In this document: positions 28,501-38,300 of the stretch, one piece after another | How positions within the stretch are numbered: the first letter of the stretch is position 1 | Layout of the letters: each line of letters starts with the position of its first letter | Virus record (IMG/VR): IMGVR_UViG_3300025601_000028 | Span: 1-50,327 of that record | Source of the DNA: a virus | Strand: one strand, 5' to 3' | DNA: 50,327 nt | Notes under the pieces: model-generated | Databases searched by the model: none | What the model saw: the letters and a program-made list of their open reading frames with translations, nothing else | Told to the model about the DNA's origin: nothing | Made by a program: the position numbers and the translations under genes

Positions 28501-31500
28501 AATGTTTCTTTGGTTCTGCGATAGTAAAAAATCTTGCCGTTGCCGTCGCCTGGGGCTGCTACAAATAAATTGTTGTTGTCAGGAGTAGCTGCTATGTTGG
28601 TGCCGAAATCTTGTACAGTGCTGTCAAATTCAGAAAGATTTACAAGTGTCTGACGGTTTACGTAAACAGGATCGTTTTCTAAAACTGACCAGTCTCCATT
28701 ATAATTGTCGACCCACACACGCTGTTGGTTGTACAATTTTTCTTGTGCTAGCTGTGCTAATTCATCTAAATCGTCAACTCTTACACTTCTTAATTTAGTC
28801 AGTATATAACTCTGTGTAGCAAAAGGAACAATTTCATTATCTTCAGGAACCTGTATTTTAACTTCTTCTAGGCTTACGCTGTCTACTTTGTAGATGCTGT
28901 TTATGTTAAATTCTTGTGCTGATCTAACACCTACAAGATCGCCAGCCTGTACATGATCCTTGGCCCATTTGTCTAGACAGAGACTGCGTAAAGGTATCCC
29001 TTCGCTGTTAAGTTCTTGACGATCTTCTAGTTCAATTACGTTAGCATTGGTTGACACATGTTGGTATACGTCCCAGGGTGTAGCATTTACTTCAGTGACC
29101 CATACATATTCGCCGAGTCCCAGTTGATTCACATCACCTGTGTTAAGTTCGTCAGTGGTGCCTGCTATAAATGTAACATCTTCTTCGTTGACATAGCCTG
29201 CTGAACGTATGTATTCGTCAACTAACGGTTTAGTTGGGAAAGGTGTGTGATCATAATCTGCAGGGCGATCATACATTTCAAAAGGCAGTATACGATAAAT
29301 TTTATCAAAGTTAACAGCAGGTATACTGTTCACAAGTTCTACTGATTGCGGTGATTCTTGAATTTTGTCCTGCTTGAGATTGATTTCTATTTGCTGAATA
29401 TTATCCACAGCACCATATCTGCCGACCTGTAGTGCCCATTCTTCAAAGAATTCTAAGCTTTCTTCGCCAGCACTGCTGAGTTTGACAAACATCTTGTCAA
29501 GAGCATTTTTAGTGCCTTTGTCTTGAATCATTCCTTGATAGAATTTGTATTGGCTTACATCGTCGTTGATAATGTTTGCTAGATACTGACGCTTTTGATA
29601 ACCAGTTAGGTGCTGTGCCATCTTTTGTAGTTCAGCATCAAATCCGTCTGTGTCGAGATCGTAGAAATCTGCGAACTGATTAATTCTGTAATCAAAGTTT
29701 GTGATCAGTTCAGCCTCTGGCTTTTCATTTAATCTAAACCAGAAGTTGCTGTTAAAATCTTTAGTGCCCGGAGCATTTTCTGTAGCCACATAGAAGAATT
29801 GCTTGTATTTTACTAGGCTACCGATGGCATAGTCTTTCCACTGTGTCCATTCTGTGGTTTTGGCATCATCAAACACAAATCCAGGAATGTTTAAGCTGCC
29901 GTTCCAACCGTCTGAACGATATCCTGCTACTTTAATTCTGTCTCTTCTATAACCAGTGCTGGGTTGATAAAGAACGTCGTTGAATATAGTAAGATTGTTG
30001 ACCAATACAACATGCTCTTTTTGTACAAGAGGTAACGCAATAGAATACAGGCCTTCGTCTGTGCTAACTATTTCAAGACCGAAACTGTTTTCATCTCTTA
30101 GCAAACTTCCAAATTCTCTTGGAAGTGATTGTCCGTCTGATTGAAGTAAGCTGTAGTTATAAAAATCATCATAGATATCATCAACTACTACAAATTCTCT
30201 TTGGAAGAAGAATCTGTTGGCAGCAGGAGAAAGTGTAATAACAGTGCCACTGGCCCAACCCTGTGTGGTCCAGAATAAGAATTCTCTAGCGGCGGCATTC
30301 CAGTTGTTTACACGACCTTCAGATTCTACAAAATTAAAATCAAATCCAAGGTCATTTAATCTTGCGCCATATCCTAATAGGAAATCAACTACGTCTTGAC
30401 TGGTTCTCAGTACTGTGCCGTAAGGTATAGAAAGAGGTTTTCTTGATTCAAAGTTTTTCTTAAACTCAGCAGTTTTTCCTCCTACTATCGGAAGAGCAGG
30501 CAGTCTTGCTAGATTGTCTGTATTAAAAGTGTCACCCGAAGTAAAGGTTGCTGTTGCTCTATAGAATGTATTATTGAATTGTACAACTTGACCTTCTTGA
30601 TATCTTTTGTCGTTTTCCCATTCTGCTGCTGTTTCTGATATACCACCCACAGTGACCGCTGTGCTGCTGGTTCCTGCTTGTGGAGCATAGTAATCGAAGA
30701 ATGATGCGTCGTTGTTATAACCTCTAACAATAAATCCGTTGGCTACTTTTTCAACGGCCACACCACTGTACACTGCCAGTTCAATAGGCGAGCTGGTATT
30801 GAAGAATATTTGATAATTTTCTTGTGGGACAAAGATGCCGCCTTCAAAATTAGCACTGGGTGATCTGCTTTCTAGTATTAGGTTTAATTTTTGAGTATCG
30901 CTAAATCCTGCTAGTTTAAATCCTAGTTGATTTATTAGCGTTGTTAACTGTGTTTGATAATCACTGTATACTGCTAGTACATCGCTGGCTACTAGATTGT
31001 AGATGTAGTTTACAAATCCGGCAGTGAGTATTCTTTCGTCGTCAGCAAATGTGTTAGGGAATACTATGTCTGTGTTTGAGATAGGCTTGCTAGATTGTTG
31101 ATAAACTTTTTGGCCGGCTAGGTTTCTTGATATTCTGCTTACGTCAAATCCTGCGCCCATTGTTTGTGCAGGCTTGTTTAACAACATACTGGTAATTAAC
31201 GCAAACGGATATTGTGAACTTCTACGCCATGCTGTTTCTACAGGTGCTTCGTCGCCGAAGTTAAAGTTGCCAGTGCTCAATCTCAACACAAAATTCTTAA
31301 CATAGCCGGAGCGTAGGGGAGATTTTAAATTGCCTTGATTGTCTGCTGGGATAAAGTTGGCCAGGCCGGCACGAACAAATTTATCCTTTACTTGTATTTC
31401 TTTACCAGGTTCTCTTACAATGCCCTGCTCTAGGTCTCTCCAAAGTATAAGGTTATCGCTGGTATATGGTGCTGGACCATAAACTGTGTTCCACCATGTT

Positions 31501-34500
31501 GGCTTGATTGTGAATCCCAACATTTCCCATGGATGTGAGTGAGGACGATCTGTGTCATACGCACGCTTGTACACACCTCTCCAAAATCCTGGTGCTAGTT
31601 CTCCTTGTGGATTGTTAGCATTTGAATAGTTGAATGTAAATTCGTTTAGACGATCGTAGAAGAAATTGTCAGTGTAATCGTTGTCAACCAGTTTTAACCA
31701 TTGTGTAAATTCTGTTAACAGACTTCTGTTTAGTTCTGTTCTAGTAAATTCACTAGATCTAAAATCGCCGCCTGCAAATCCGTAGACGTCAGTTATATCT
31801 TCTGACCATTCAACTTTGATGTTGTTGAATATTCTTTTTTCTAGTTCTAAAAGTAGCTCGTCTCTATAGTCTAGGTATGCTCTAATATAGCTGCCGTCGT
31901 GACCTCTTACAAAAGGTATGCCCACAGGATACGCATCTATTTCAATATTGTCTTGGCCACCACGAGTGTTTTCTGCTGATGCTGCCATGTACAGTGTTCT
32001 GTTTAGACCTTTGAACTGTAGAGATTCAATTGTGCCTGTGCCTCCCAGAGCTGTGTCTGCTGCTCTAGCTGCTGAACGTGAAGTGTATACTGGATAGAAC
32101 CATCCTCTGGCTCCTAGCAGCGGATGACCGTCGACTATAGAACCGTAGATTTTATATGGGCCTTCTGAAGCGGGCTCGTCAGTTTGGAAAGTATCATCAA
32201 TAGTTAATTCAGGTTCGTACTTTGGATACAATCCCAACTTGCTAGGTGTTGGGGCAACAAAGCCGCCATCTGTTGTAGCATATTCTACTATTTCAATAGT
32301 GTCGCCTTCTCGTTGATCAGCACTGATAAGAGCATATCCATCGGTGTTAAATGTATAATCTCTGTTGTGTGTTAGTTGACGACCATTGAGGTAAATCAGC
32401 GCACTTCTAGCACTGGGATCGCTTAGAGAAAATGTTCGGCTCAGAGCATAGAATGTTGATCTGGGATCTAATACTTCGTATTCGATTCTATTGAACGGAC
32501 CATAGCCTATCATATCTGAGAAATAGAAAGGCTGACTTTTGATCTTGTCCTTGTTCATTTCTGCTAGAACTCTGTCAACGTGTATTCTAGTTTCGCCGTC
32601 GAATCCCAGTGTTTCGGCAGTTTCTAAAAACACACGCTTGAACTTAGCATATTCATCTCTGCTGTATCTCAATGCCTTGACAATGTTGTAGTCTTTGGTG
32701 GTAAGGTGATACAAAGGTAGGTTGATTGGTCCGGTGTGCTTTACAAACTTTTTACCGTATCTGTCAATATCGCCAAGATCTCTGATGTTGCTGGTTCCTG
32801 GGAATACTCCGCTGAACTGATTCAGTTCTTCGACCATGCTGCTAACATGATCAATTACTTCGCCTAGTGTAAATTCAGTCACGTCTTGGTTCAGTGGATT
32901 GCGCTCAAGGTTATGAGGAAATTCATAATATCCGTTGACATTTTTAACTGTTGTGCTGCGAGTTTTTATTACAACTACGTCGCCTTCATTGAGATCTTGA
33001 TAAAATCTCACAAACGCTCTTGAATTAATTCTGTCGATTTCATAGTCTTGAAGTCTAACTTTTAAGCTGTTGTTAACCTGTACAATTACCTTGAGATCAT
33101 TTAGATCGCCTGCACGATCATAAACGTCTACTTCAAAACTGTTGACTGTTAGATCGTCGGCGATGTACTGTGTTACGACATACTGCTTGCTTAGAGCAGG
33201 CACACTTGACCATCCGTTAACCCAAGCAAAGTCAGTTCTGGTGCGATATCTTCTTAGGTTTGCTGTGTCTGTGGTAACTGTTTCTACACCACTGTCAGTT
33301 TGTACTGTAAAACTGTCAGTAAGTAAATTGAAGTCAAACAGTATGTCACCGCTGTTTTCAATATTTCTATATGTTAGAGCAAAATCTAATTCAGGATCAG
33401 TCGAGCCGGTGTCCTGTCTATAGCTGAATATTTTTGTCCCTCTAAATGTAGCACTGTCAAACACATCAGTATCTGCGAACTCGTTGCCCTGTGGACAGCA
33501 TAGATCAAACAGCGGAGGTTGGTTGCGCTGTGTTTTTTCCTGTGCTATTTGCCAGTCTGTACCATTGTAGAAAAATGTTTGACCAGCATATCTATTACCC
33601 TGTGTAACAAACACTGTTTCGTTTTCTAAAGGATCAGTGTCCGCTGTTTCAACTAGACTAATCTGTCTGTTATTTCCTATTTCTATAAAGTTTACTTGAT
33701 AGATTTTACCACGCACTAGTATGTCAGTATCTGCTATAAACAATACTCTCATACCATCAGCAATATCAACACCGTCTACGTTATATCCTAATTGACCTTC
33801 TATTGTACTAAACACATCTTGAGTAAATGTATCCACAAGATCAACATCACGTTTGGCTTCTGTACCAAAGTTGTACAGTTTAAGTCCTGCTTCAAATTCA
33901 ATAATAGGACGCTTGGCTCTAGTTTCTTCGTCAATGTTAACTGGTAGATCGTTGCGCAGAAAACTAGTCTCAACAACACTTCTATGGAACCAACGGTTGT
34001 AGCGACTCCACGCATTTCTATCACGTGCGGCTCTGTTGATTACTAGGTAATCTTTTTCAGCTGGGAAAGAACTAGCATTAGCAAATGGCAGTACATCAAA
34101 CTGATCTGAATCAAAAGGTATTAATCTGTTTTCAGAATAAGCTGCTGGAATAATTAGATCAACGTCTTTGATCAAACGAATCTTGTCGCCAACACCTTCG
34201 ACGTACCATTGATTCTGATTGTATTCAGCAGGAGTAACGTCACCAGTGAATTGTAATTTCATACCGTTTGACAGTTCTATTCCATCTGCGTTGCGATAGG
34301 TCTTCTTGCCTAGAATATCTGCTTCTACGTCGAGAAAAGTATTTTCTTCTACATCATAGATTCTTAACAGACCGCTGGTATCAATACTGTTTTTACTGAT
34401 ATAGTAAAGTCTTTCAGGTGAGTCGGCAGGTATTGTAAATTCAATAGTTCCACGTTCTACATAAACAGTAGCAACTTCTTCTCCATCTTCGCCTAGCTTG

Positions 34501-35348
34501 CGAATACCGTCTGGATACAGTGTGCTTACATTATCATCAGCTTCAAAGAAAACGCTGCCGCTGCTGGGAAGGATAATAAAGTCTCCCTGATCGTATTCGT
34601 TGCCATAGAGAACGCCGTCAAAAAGTCCGTTAGCTCTTAGACCTTCTGATCCAGCAGTGAGAATAGCAGTGCCTGGTGTAAACGTTCTGCTGATCGAAAA
34701 TGCAATAGGATGGCCTGGTGTGTCTATTTCAAATCTGTAGGTCTGTCCTCTGTACAGTTTAAGAGTTGGGTTTCTAGTAAACCCGTCATTGAACACATAA
34801 GCAGTGTTGTCATCTTCTGTCACAGTGGTTACAGTGTAGGTGCTGACGATTTCTCTCTGTTGTCCTCTTAGAGGAATACTGAGAGGTCCGTTTGGTAGCC
34901 AGTAGTATTCACGGAAGTTTACAAATTTGTCCCAGTCTATGTGGGGATCCCAGGCATAGTATTCTTGGCTGTTTAGACGGTCGTGGTTGTCTGTGTTTGC
35001 TCCGAAGAAACGTAGAGATCCTAGATAGTCGTTATAATCTTTGTAGAAGGTAACATTATCCAGTGTGTCTTTGATTACAGCAGCTGGTTCAAACTGATAA
35101 TTTTCTCTATCTGCACTTACATCACCGATATAGTTGTCGTCAGCTTTGCGAGCTTTGGCTGTTTTACGTCCTACAAATCCACTTAGCTTTTCTGCTACGC
35201 CAGGTTGTATCAGCTGATCGATTGTTCCTTGTAGAAACTTTCTGTTGGCTTCTGTTTTAAAAAACTTCGGTATTAGATCAGATGCTGTGCGCTTGTCATT
35301 GCCTGGTGTTGGTAGCGGACTTTCATTTTGATTATCGTTGTACGCCAT
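19560..35348 (-). CDS. Giant modular virion structural protein (5,262 aa)
   Basis: An uninterrupted 15.8-kb ORF starting one base into the gp6 stop. The N-terminus (~1-180) is a unique anchoring region. Residues ~190-320 look like a cupredoxin-type beta-sandwich (LKLYRGQTYRFEI, PGHPIAFSIS, LYYISKN). About five CBM5/12-like modules follow the pattern W/F-x-x-Y-x-x-G-x-x-V-x-[FY]-x-x-x-[FY]-[YW]-x-A, near 30,600, 29,830, 28,340, 26,420 and 26,260. They are interleaved with FG-GAP/propeller-like blades (NIAATPDNNNLFVAAPGDGN; QFAISAPLDD; HVYVGVPSHSAGDS). NPGSGY repeats occur around 22,900-24,200. The position after gp6 matches T4 gp7 (about 1,030 aa), so a wedge core plus host-binding modules is my inference. 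Confidence 0.8.
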   Translation of the reverse strand: MAYNDNQNESPLPTPGNDKRTASDLIPKFFKTEANRKFLQGTIDQLIQPGVAEKLSGFVGRKTAKARKADDNYIGDVSADRENYQFEPAAVIKDTLDNVTFYKDYNDYLGSLRFFGANTDNHDRLNSQEYYAWDPHIDWDKFVNFREYYWLPNGPLSIPLRGQQREIVSTYTVTTVTEDDNTAYVFNDGFTRNPTLKLYRGQTYRFEIDTPGHPIAFSISRTFTPGTAILTAGSEGLRANGLFDGVLYGNEYDQGDFIILPSSGSVFFEADDNVSTLYPDGIRKLGEDGEEVATVYVERGTIEFTIPADSPERLYYISKNSIDTSGLLRIYDVEENTFLDVEADILGKKTYRNADGIELSNGMKLQFTGDVTPAEYNQNQWYVEGVGDKIRLIKDVDLIIPAAYSENRLIPFDSDQFDVLPFANASSFPAEKDYLVINRAARDRNAWSRYNRWFHRSVVETSFLRNDLPVNIDEETRAKRPIIEFEAGLKLYNFGTEAKRDVDLVDTFTQDVFSTIEGQLGYNVDGVDIADGMRVLFIADTDILVRGKIYQVNFIEIGNNRQISLVETADTDPLENETVFVTQGNRYAGQTFFYNGTDWQIAQEKTQRNQPPLFDLCCPQGNEFADTDVFDSATFRGTKIFSYRQDTGSTDPELDFALTYRNIENSGDILFDFNLLTDSFTVQTDSGVETVTTDTANLRRYRTRTDFAWVNGWSSVPALSKQYVVTQYIADDLTVNSFEVDVYDRAGDLNDLKVIVQVNNSLKVRLQDYEIDRINSRAFVRFYQDLNEGDVVVIKTRSTTVKNVNGYYEFPHNLERNPLNQDVTEFTLGEVIDHVSSMVEELNQFSGVFPGTSNIRDLGDIDRYGKKFVKHTGPINLPLYHLTTKDYNIVKALRYSRDEYAKFKRVFLETAETLGFDGETRIHVDRVLAEMNKDKIKSQPFYFSDMIGYGPFNRIEYEVLDPRSTFYALSRTFSLSDPSARSALIYLNGRQLTHNRDYTFNTDGYALISADQREGDTIEIVEYATTDGGFVAPTPSKLGLYPKYEPELTIDDTFQTDEPASEGPYKIYGSIVDGHPLLGARGWFYPVYTSRSAARAADTALGGTGTIESLQFKGLNRTLYMAASAENTRGGQDNIEIDAYPVGIPFVRGHDGSYIRAYLDYRDELLLELEKRIFNNIKVEWSEDITDVYGFAGGDFRSSEFTRTELNRSLLTEFTQWLKLVDNDYTDNFFYDRLNEFTFNYSNANNPQGELAPGFWRGVYKRAYDTDRPHSHPWEMLGFTIKPTWWNTVYGPAPYTSDNLILWRDLEQGIVREPGKEIQVKDKFVRAGLANFIPADNQGNLKSPLRSGYVKNFVLRLSTGNFNFGDEAPVETAWRRSSQYPFALITSMLLNKPAQTMGAGFDVSRISRNLAGQKVYQQSSKPISNTDIVFPNTFADDERILTAGFVNYIYNLVASDVLAVYSDYQTQLTTLINQLGFKLAGFSDTQKLNLILESRSPSANFEGGIFVPQENYQIFFNTSSPIELAVYSGVAVEKVANGFIVRGYNNDASFFDYYAPQAGTSSTAVTVGGISETAAEWENDKRYQEGQVVQFNNTFYRATATFTSGDTFNTDNLARLPALPIVGGKTAEFKKNFESRKPLSIPYGTVLRTSQDVVDFLLGYGARLNDLGFDFNFVESEGRVNNWNAAAREFLFWTTQGWASGTVITLSPAANRFFFQREFVVVDDIYDDFYNYSLLQSDGQSLPREFGSLLRDENSFGLEIVSTDEGLYSIALPLVQKEHVVLVNNLTIFNDVLYQPSTGYRRDRIKVAGYRSDGWNGSLNIPGFVFDDAKTTEWTQWKDYAIGSLVKYKQFFYVATENAPGTKDFNSNFWFRLNEKPEAELITNFDYRINQFADFYDLDTDGFDAELQKMAQHLTGYQKRQYLANIINDDVSQYKFYQGMIQDKGTKNALDKMFVKLSSAGEESLEFFEEWALQVGRYGAVDNIQQIEINLKQDKIQESPQSVELVNSIPAVNFDKIYRILPFEMYDRPADYDHTPFPTKPLVDEYIRSAGYVNEEDVTFIAGTTDELNTGDVNQLGLGEYVWVTEVNATPWDVYQHVSTNANVIELEDRQELNSEGIPLRSLCLDKWAKDHVQAGDLVGVRSAQEFNINSIYKVDSVSLEEVKIQVPEDNEIVPFATQSYILTKLRSVRVDDLDELAQLAQEKLYNQQRVWVDNYNGDWSVLENDPVYVNRQTLVNLSEFDSTVQDFGTNIAATPDNNNLFVAAPGDGNGKIFYYRRTKETFNFNIDQELVLDDGDLFTVSDSGFASSLDVTEDGEYLVVGLPTASGVNTRFKGDFDADAAYNKNDIVKDRDSLWKANREILPQITTQPFSTFDNYINIASSADADSTSLTLLVAGDPGLEGNTVDHLLVRAPRDTYLGTKAGDVVNLFWNRRSFAYPTLDVFLPFDGEIPQITPEFLQQDHEIIEKIDHVFFIETFITLPGVGDTVTTDTGQAEVAYVGTRRDSTVLYLKDTNGTFDITGELFIEDVDFVGFYTEENTFSTTDAVAGFWYIETPSYSNNGRYYDIGRGLVYADIRLQDSNRSLNSYYNIQDTIATIGNYVLNRNRVSVITQLSYRGDPAGADGVNGTEQQIPSDLWVVRAGKLFTDTLSTGDSFEFRVYDLDNRDLTDALETAGITGNYSVTNKTQTIYDLWDGYIDFEFTRFDFGGFPFEPQVGDIIEDVQTPRDGAGGLALTTTTTSSAEIMYMKRNFNSVRVYVKVLSGSWLQQNNIGRYEIRRNANNIIRGPGDVDRVIGTVNDPGNDIAVGTNEVGKLIVFEHSSDFNDTRAWNEIPPVVDEEYFFFNEIIEQGVQRLPNPPFSLNKDYTQVYHISADEFGTAGPNGEGAVAIFRKLPDGRYRFQKLFVSEYRTANRGFGKSVKIKQVDNYYTLFVSSNSVVLPGDDSTERREHPGSIEIFRHGVKPTDRFRGEYQITAYSEGDIVIYRDDYYVALKNMSETENRIQDPIYWNNISWRRGKDTDYRGDWDNSYGYAVGSIVRFNNKFYRATTNIAANEPFSTTVWAEITDLIDYVGYLPNLTDIASYDEAVFDPVTNIAQFSNAYDVSGDAQVIVVTAELVDASSTSETKVLIYRETDDKYLLDQIIDAPQLQNTINWARKITINPAGTQFAISAPLDDTAKTDQGQVYVYTQVDGEFVLSQTLTPPNNEESEQFGYDISFGEDNLAVSSLNGDQRIPTTFDNGDVTFDNGFTNFRNIKLDTGVVYIFEELNDRLVYSEQFRYDTAQSEFGEILLANANHVYVGVPSHSAGDSSKGIVVDYRKPKGDTAWNTLRSSVTPVDVSRIEGVFLYNKRTNQIVSYVDYVDPIQGKIPGIVEQELTYKIGFDPAAYNVGDLTDLTVDPSRYWAGEHVGQTWWNINTARFSFAYQGTTAFQKNEWNRLMPDATIDIYEWVESEYLPSQWNQLADTDEGIELGVSGTAPYVNSKYSARLTYDDIAQIFSTKYYYWVQNKRTIPSTRDRSISTFEMANLVARPREQGYRFVSFLSENKFVLNNFDNLVTSDDLVLNIRYNVGSQKLQNTHAQYRLMSDGLDRSRPDADIERKWFDSLIGVDTNNRPVPDPNIPIAKRYGIQNRPRQGMFVNRIEALKQTIERANLVLAENLVVDQYDIDRLFEKEPTPSTATKLYDLAVDTYSELRFVSTNKVTPARLSPVILNGRLIRVDIVDSGRGYKTAPSVDIVGTGVNADVELTINNLGQVVSAEVVNDGSGYNESTLVNTRRFSVLVNSDETLNGKWALYSWNDTANTWFRSSLQDFDVSIYWNYADWYASSFNQFTNIDYEIEGAYLLTSLDDLVGDIVKINNVGTGGWLLLEKVANEDTEDYTINYKTIGRQNGTVQFSDSLYDFSKNTVGFDNRSFDSWFYDNNPAKELRIILETLRDDILVTDLAVEYNQLFFASLRYILSEQQRVDWMFKSSFVNVKHNLGELEQKINFENNKLPSFEAYVEEVKPYSTKIREFISSYTSLDSTNSSVTDFDNAPYYDRLTKRIEASRAVIQDGVLVGANVLSESYPRKHWADNIGYSIKEIQIANPGSGYTSEPRIRFESSEGTGATAKAYLGYGRITEIKITNPGSGYITTPRVVIEGPQTDDGVVAAASAILGNGLVRTPSIRIKFDRTAGVYTFEDLAETETFSGTNINTVFNLEWPMDLDNRKVKISVNGVEQLRSQYTYSNVDYIPTAETLAKEFNYGDVNSAAGPGTQKITDGYSYQKGRITFTRPPANEATITVGYYRPLSMLSAEDRIKFAYTPVAGMLGNDLAQLMSGVDYGGVEVRGFDFGGPSGWDSQGWYTDTWDTFDNTFEDEVFIADGSTIAVELTNVLENGIVYNIYKNGVRLDDPDYDLGTPVNPTAITNSITGDGVTKIIDLDDRGISLLDGDILIVRKITSDGSVIPDPLSYDVALSGGDLSYQTAKGLNPEEIIVDGDGFVTPTTSSGPEELVPGQVLDTLDIKVYTRESGGQGTIYSQSYIMDASITQYALGTTPGNADSVFVKLDNEILADDEYTIDWTDNTVTILNPVDGVELNILTMGLGTQDIMDYGFFTSVEGQTDYKTSVEWVDTASVYVTVDGEAETVTLFEDDNRATFRFDTPTTADKTIYWVIFNTNTEINYSQVSKDTFVANGTDTQFELLSAPFYALPNEHNILVKVGNTILNAGYNKQFTISQLSEREFALETFQQPVGSLGVEDVSVFLNGVEIVSPVQWRLEIANSSIILADEVGAPGDFVEVYVITDGDYRISNKTVILNTAPTNSTTVEIYQFSNHNVLGIERINYDVVARTTLIPEDVQYVTYNRLTVGEIALRTPAVDAEYVWVAVNGELLTPSVDYYVTDDRTKVRLVRLPAANDVIDIIHFTMPVNAPRFAYRQFKDMLNRTHFKRLDTATTALAQPLNYYDLRIEVVDGTDLAEPNKGGNLPGIVWINSERIEYFVKEGNTLRQLRRGTLGTGTPVVHPAAEKLFDQNASKTVPYKDQTLVYNEQTTDNDIIKVTNTFVPGFTITDNNIEVFSSGTRLRKTSLDVFNATIALDSPKGDTIALKEFGVDPINEFIEKNNSYTIIDTEKYQLDPVLDTRTYKDDSGIIQPTIYTISAAGGSGLFAKFDVTLTNGVVSVSRATNRGFNYKVGDILTIPVSELYTSAQIAARNIQDIQLEVTDVYLDENGNSTALGTSTIPANETRITVVKKIGQTWTRLGESLSTAENSIARFLRAGTTELPE

Positions 35349-38300
35349 TAGTAGCTAAAACCTCCGCCCATAGTGCTTGTTGGTGTGCTAGGAGAACTAG
35401 TTATGCCTGTTGTAGCAGTTGTGCTAACGCTGGTTAATACTGTGCCAGTGGCTTGTAGTTCTGTAGCAGTTAATTCGTCGATGATTTCTACATCCGCAAC
35501 TGTTGCTGCGCTGATAAAGATTTCATCTGGTTCTGATTTGATTTCAAAAAGACTTCCAAATGACTGTGATCCTTGTCTAGGAACAATAATCACACTCAAT
35601 AGTTTCGGACTAAGTTGATTCATAATGTAGGCACTCAGTTCTTGGAAGAAAAATGTTTCGCCGAAGTCCCAGTTTTCAATTGCGAAAAATCTGTCAACAG
35701 CCTGTATAATATCTGCTTTGAGTTCATTTTCGTTAACTACTAGATCTTTATTTCTTACAATTTTAAATTTCACTTGTAGGTCTTCTTTTGCTTTGCTGCC
35801 AAACAGCATCTTATACTTAACCGGATGATAAATCACTTCATCGCTGATTGATTTTATAGAATTAATTGCGCTGCCATAGTTTCTAAACAGCTGGTCATTG
35901 CTTTCTGGTTTCGGGTCAGTAGCTCTGCCACCAGTGAGGAATTTTCTCACTTCTGTATCATAGTTTCTAGTAAGCAGGTAAGTGTCGATTATGTTGCTAG
36001 CACTTGGGTCAATTCTGTAGTTTGAATCTGCAACATGTACATAATGAAACTTAAGGCCACTGCGACCTACAAAAGCTCTGTAGTTGGTATTAATTGTGGT
36101 GTTGTTGCGAGATTTATTTAGAGTCTTAAACACACCTTCTTCAAACAGATAAAATACTTGACCTTCAACTTCCCTGCTGTAAACTATCGCAGCTTCGTTG
36201 GTTACAATTTTAACAGTATTATTAGCGTTGTCAAAATATCTAAAATCTTCTACGCCGTCTGTAGTAGTATAACGCTGTTGAATAATTATTTTTTGCTGAG
36301 GATTGGCACTAGGCTCGATTAATTTTTCAAACAGGTCTGGGTCATCTATTACGCCGTCGTCGTCTAGATCAAAAAATTGTACTTGTATTTTTCTAGTATC
36401 AACATAGCCTTCGTTGTCTCTGTAAGCATCGCTGATATTCCATACAAAATCTCTAGTAAAACTATTGTTAGCGTCTGGTTGCTTGTTGATGTTTAATACT
36501 GTGATATTGTCTCTAACTATTTTTCCGGTTTTTGGATCGTAAATTTTATCAGCACTGTCAAAGAAGAAACGTATTTCTCCAGCACTTTCAAACACATAAC
36601 GAAGATTTCTGTATGTAATGGTATATGTTTCGCCGTTGGTTTTAAAATACAGTAGCCAGCTTGAATCTAGATTCTGTCCGCTGATATCGCCTGCTTTACC
36701 TACTGCAAAATCATTAATAGTATTGACATCCGCTGCTAGCACAAGTTCCCAGTCTCGTTGGTCCACATCATATCTCAGAGCATAATCTTTGTAGGCAAAG
36801 GTTTGATCGATGATCTGTGTCTTGAGATCATTTGATAACGATCTGGAAAACTTAGGAACGATCTGTTCTAGTATAGCACCGTTGGGTATAAAGTCAACCA
36901 GTGTAACTGCTCCGTCGCCTGCTTCAGTAGGTTCAGCACCATTGCCCGATACAGCAGCTACTCTGGTCCATTTGTAACTGGTTGCTCCTACTGCTTCTAT
37001 ATTAGTAGTATAAGCACCGTCGGGTAAGAAATATTGCACAGCGCCTGACGATGAAAGTGGTGGAACAAATCTCACCAGTGTTCCTGCTTCTACTAATCGC
37101 AAATTGTTGACAGTGAACGAACCCAGTGTGTAAGCGGTGCCGTCTACGTCTTTGATAAATCCTGTATATTGATTTGTAAATTCAGTTGTGTTTTCCCAAC
37201 TGGCATTTAGGTCAGTAACAATAATTTGTGGAAATTCTGAATAGTAGAAATTCTTAAGATTAGTGCTGGCAATTATATCTTCAACAGTGTTTACAATTAT
37301 GCCTTCGATATCACTCTGTGTAGCAAAACTAAACTGTGTTTTTGTATCAAATGTTTCTTTATAAACTACACCGTCATCTGCGAACAGGCTGGTATTTGAA
37401 TATTTTCCGCTGGCATCTTTGAGATCAAAGTATCTGCTGATGCCGCTGGATATTCTGTTTACTGCTTTGGTTTTTATAATGTCTTGGCTGATCGCAAGAG
37501 GACCAATGTTGTAGTCTTCACCAGTGATCAATCTATTTTGTGTGTAGTATGTTGCCGGGGCATTTTGTTTGATGCTGGCGTTTGATTCTGTAGCAGTGCC
37601 GTTGGCTACTGTGTTTTGTAATCTCAGGCCAAGTGTAAGAGTTTCTAGCGAACCTGTACGACCTTGGTATGGCACTTCTATGGTCACAGTGCCTATTGCA
37701 CCTGGTGCAATAACACTAGGTCTATTAGCACTGGTTCTGTAATAGATTTTAAAATTGCCAGCAGGCAGGTTGCCAAATACACCATCACTAAACACTAGAT
37801 TAATTCTGTCGCCTATTCTAGTAGTCACAGCATATACGTTTCTTATATTTTGAAATAGGCTGTTGTAGATGATGTTGTTGCCTTCTACTGAATCCAGTTT
37901 GGTCCAGGCAGTTGTTTCAAAACCGTTGGTGTCAACTGAATATATCCAAACGTCCGAATTGTTAATGTTTTCTGCGTCGATAGAAACTATTTGATTTGGA
38001 GTAGGATTATTAACAGAAAAAGTTCCGTTGTCTAATTTTCCTTGACGGAAATGCATAAAGAATCCTGTGTTGTTGCTGCCTGCACCTTGGCCGTCATCAC
38101 GGAATAAAAACGCAGGACTAGTTCCAGGCAGTGGCGGTTCTTCTTTGATACTGCCGTTGTCGAAATCTGTGCTTACTACTTCAAAGCGAGTGCTTACACC
38201 TTCTACGTTCTTTGCGAATGGGAAAACTGGAACAGTGCTGTTGGTAGCATTGAATCGATATTTTTGTGTTTGTACGCCGTCTATGTTTTCGCTTTTGAGC

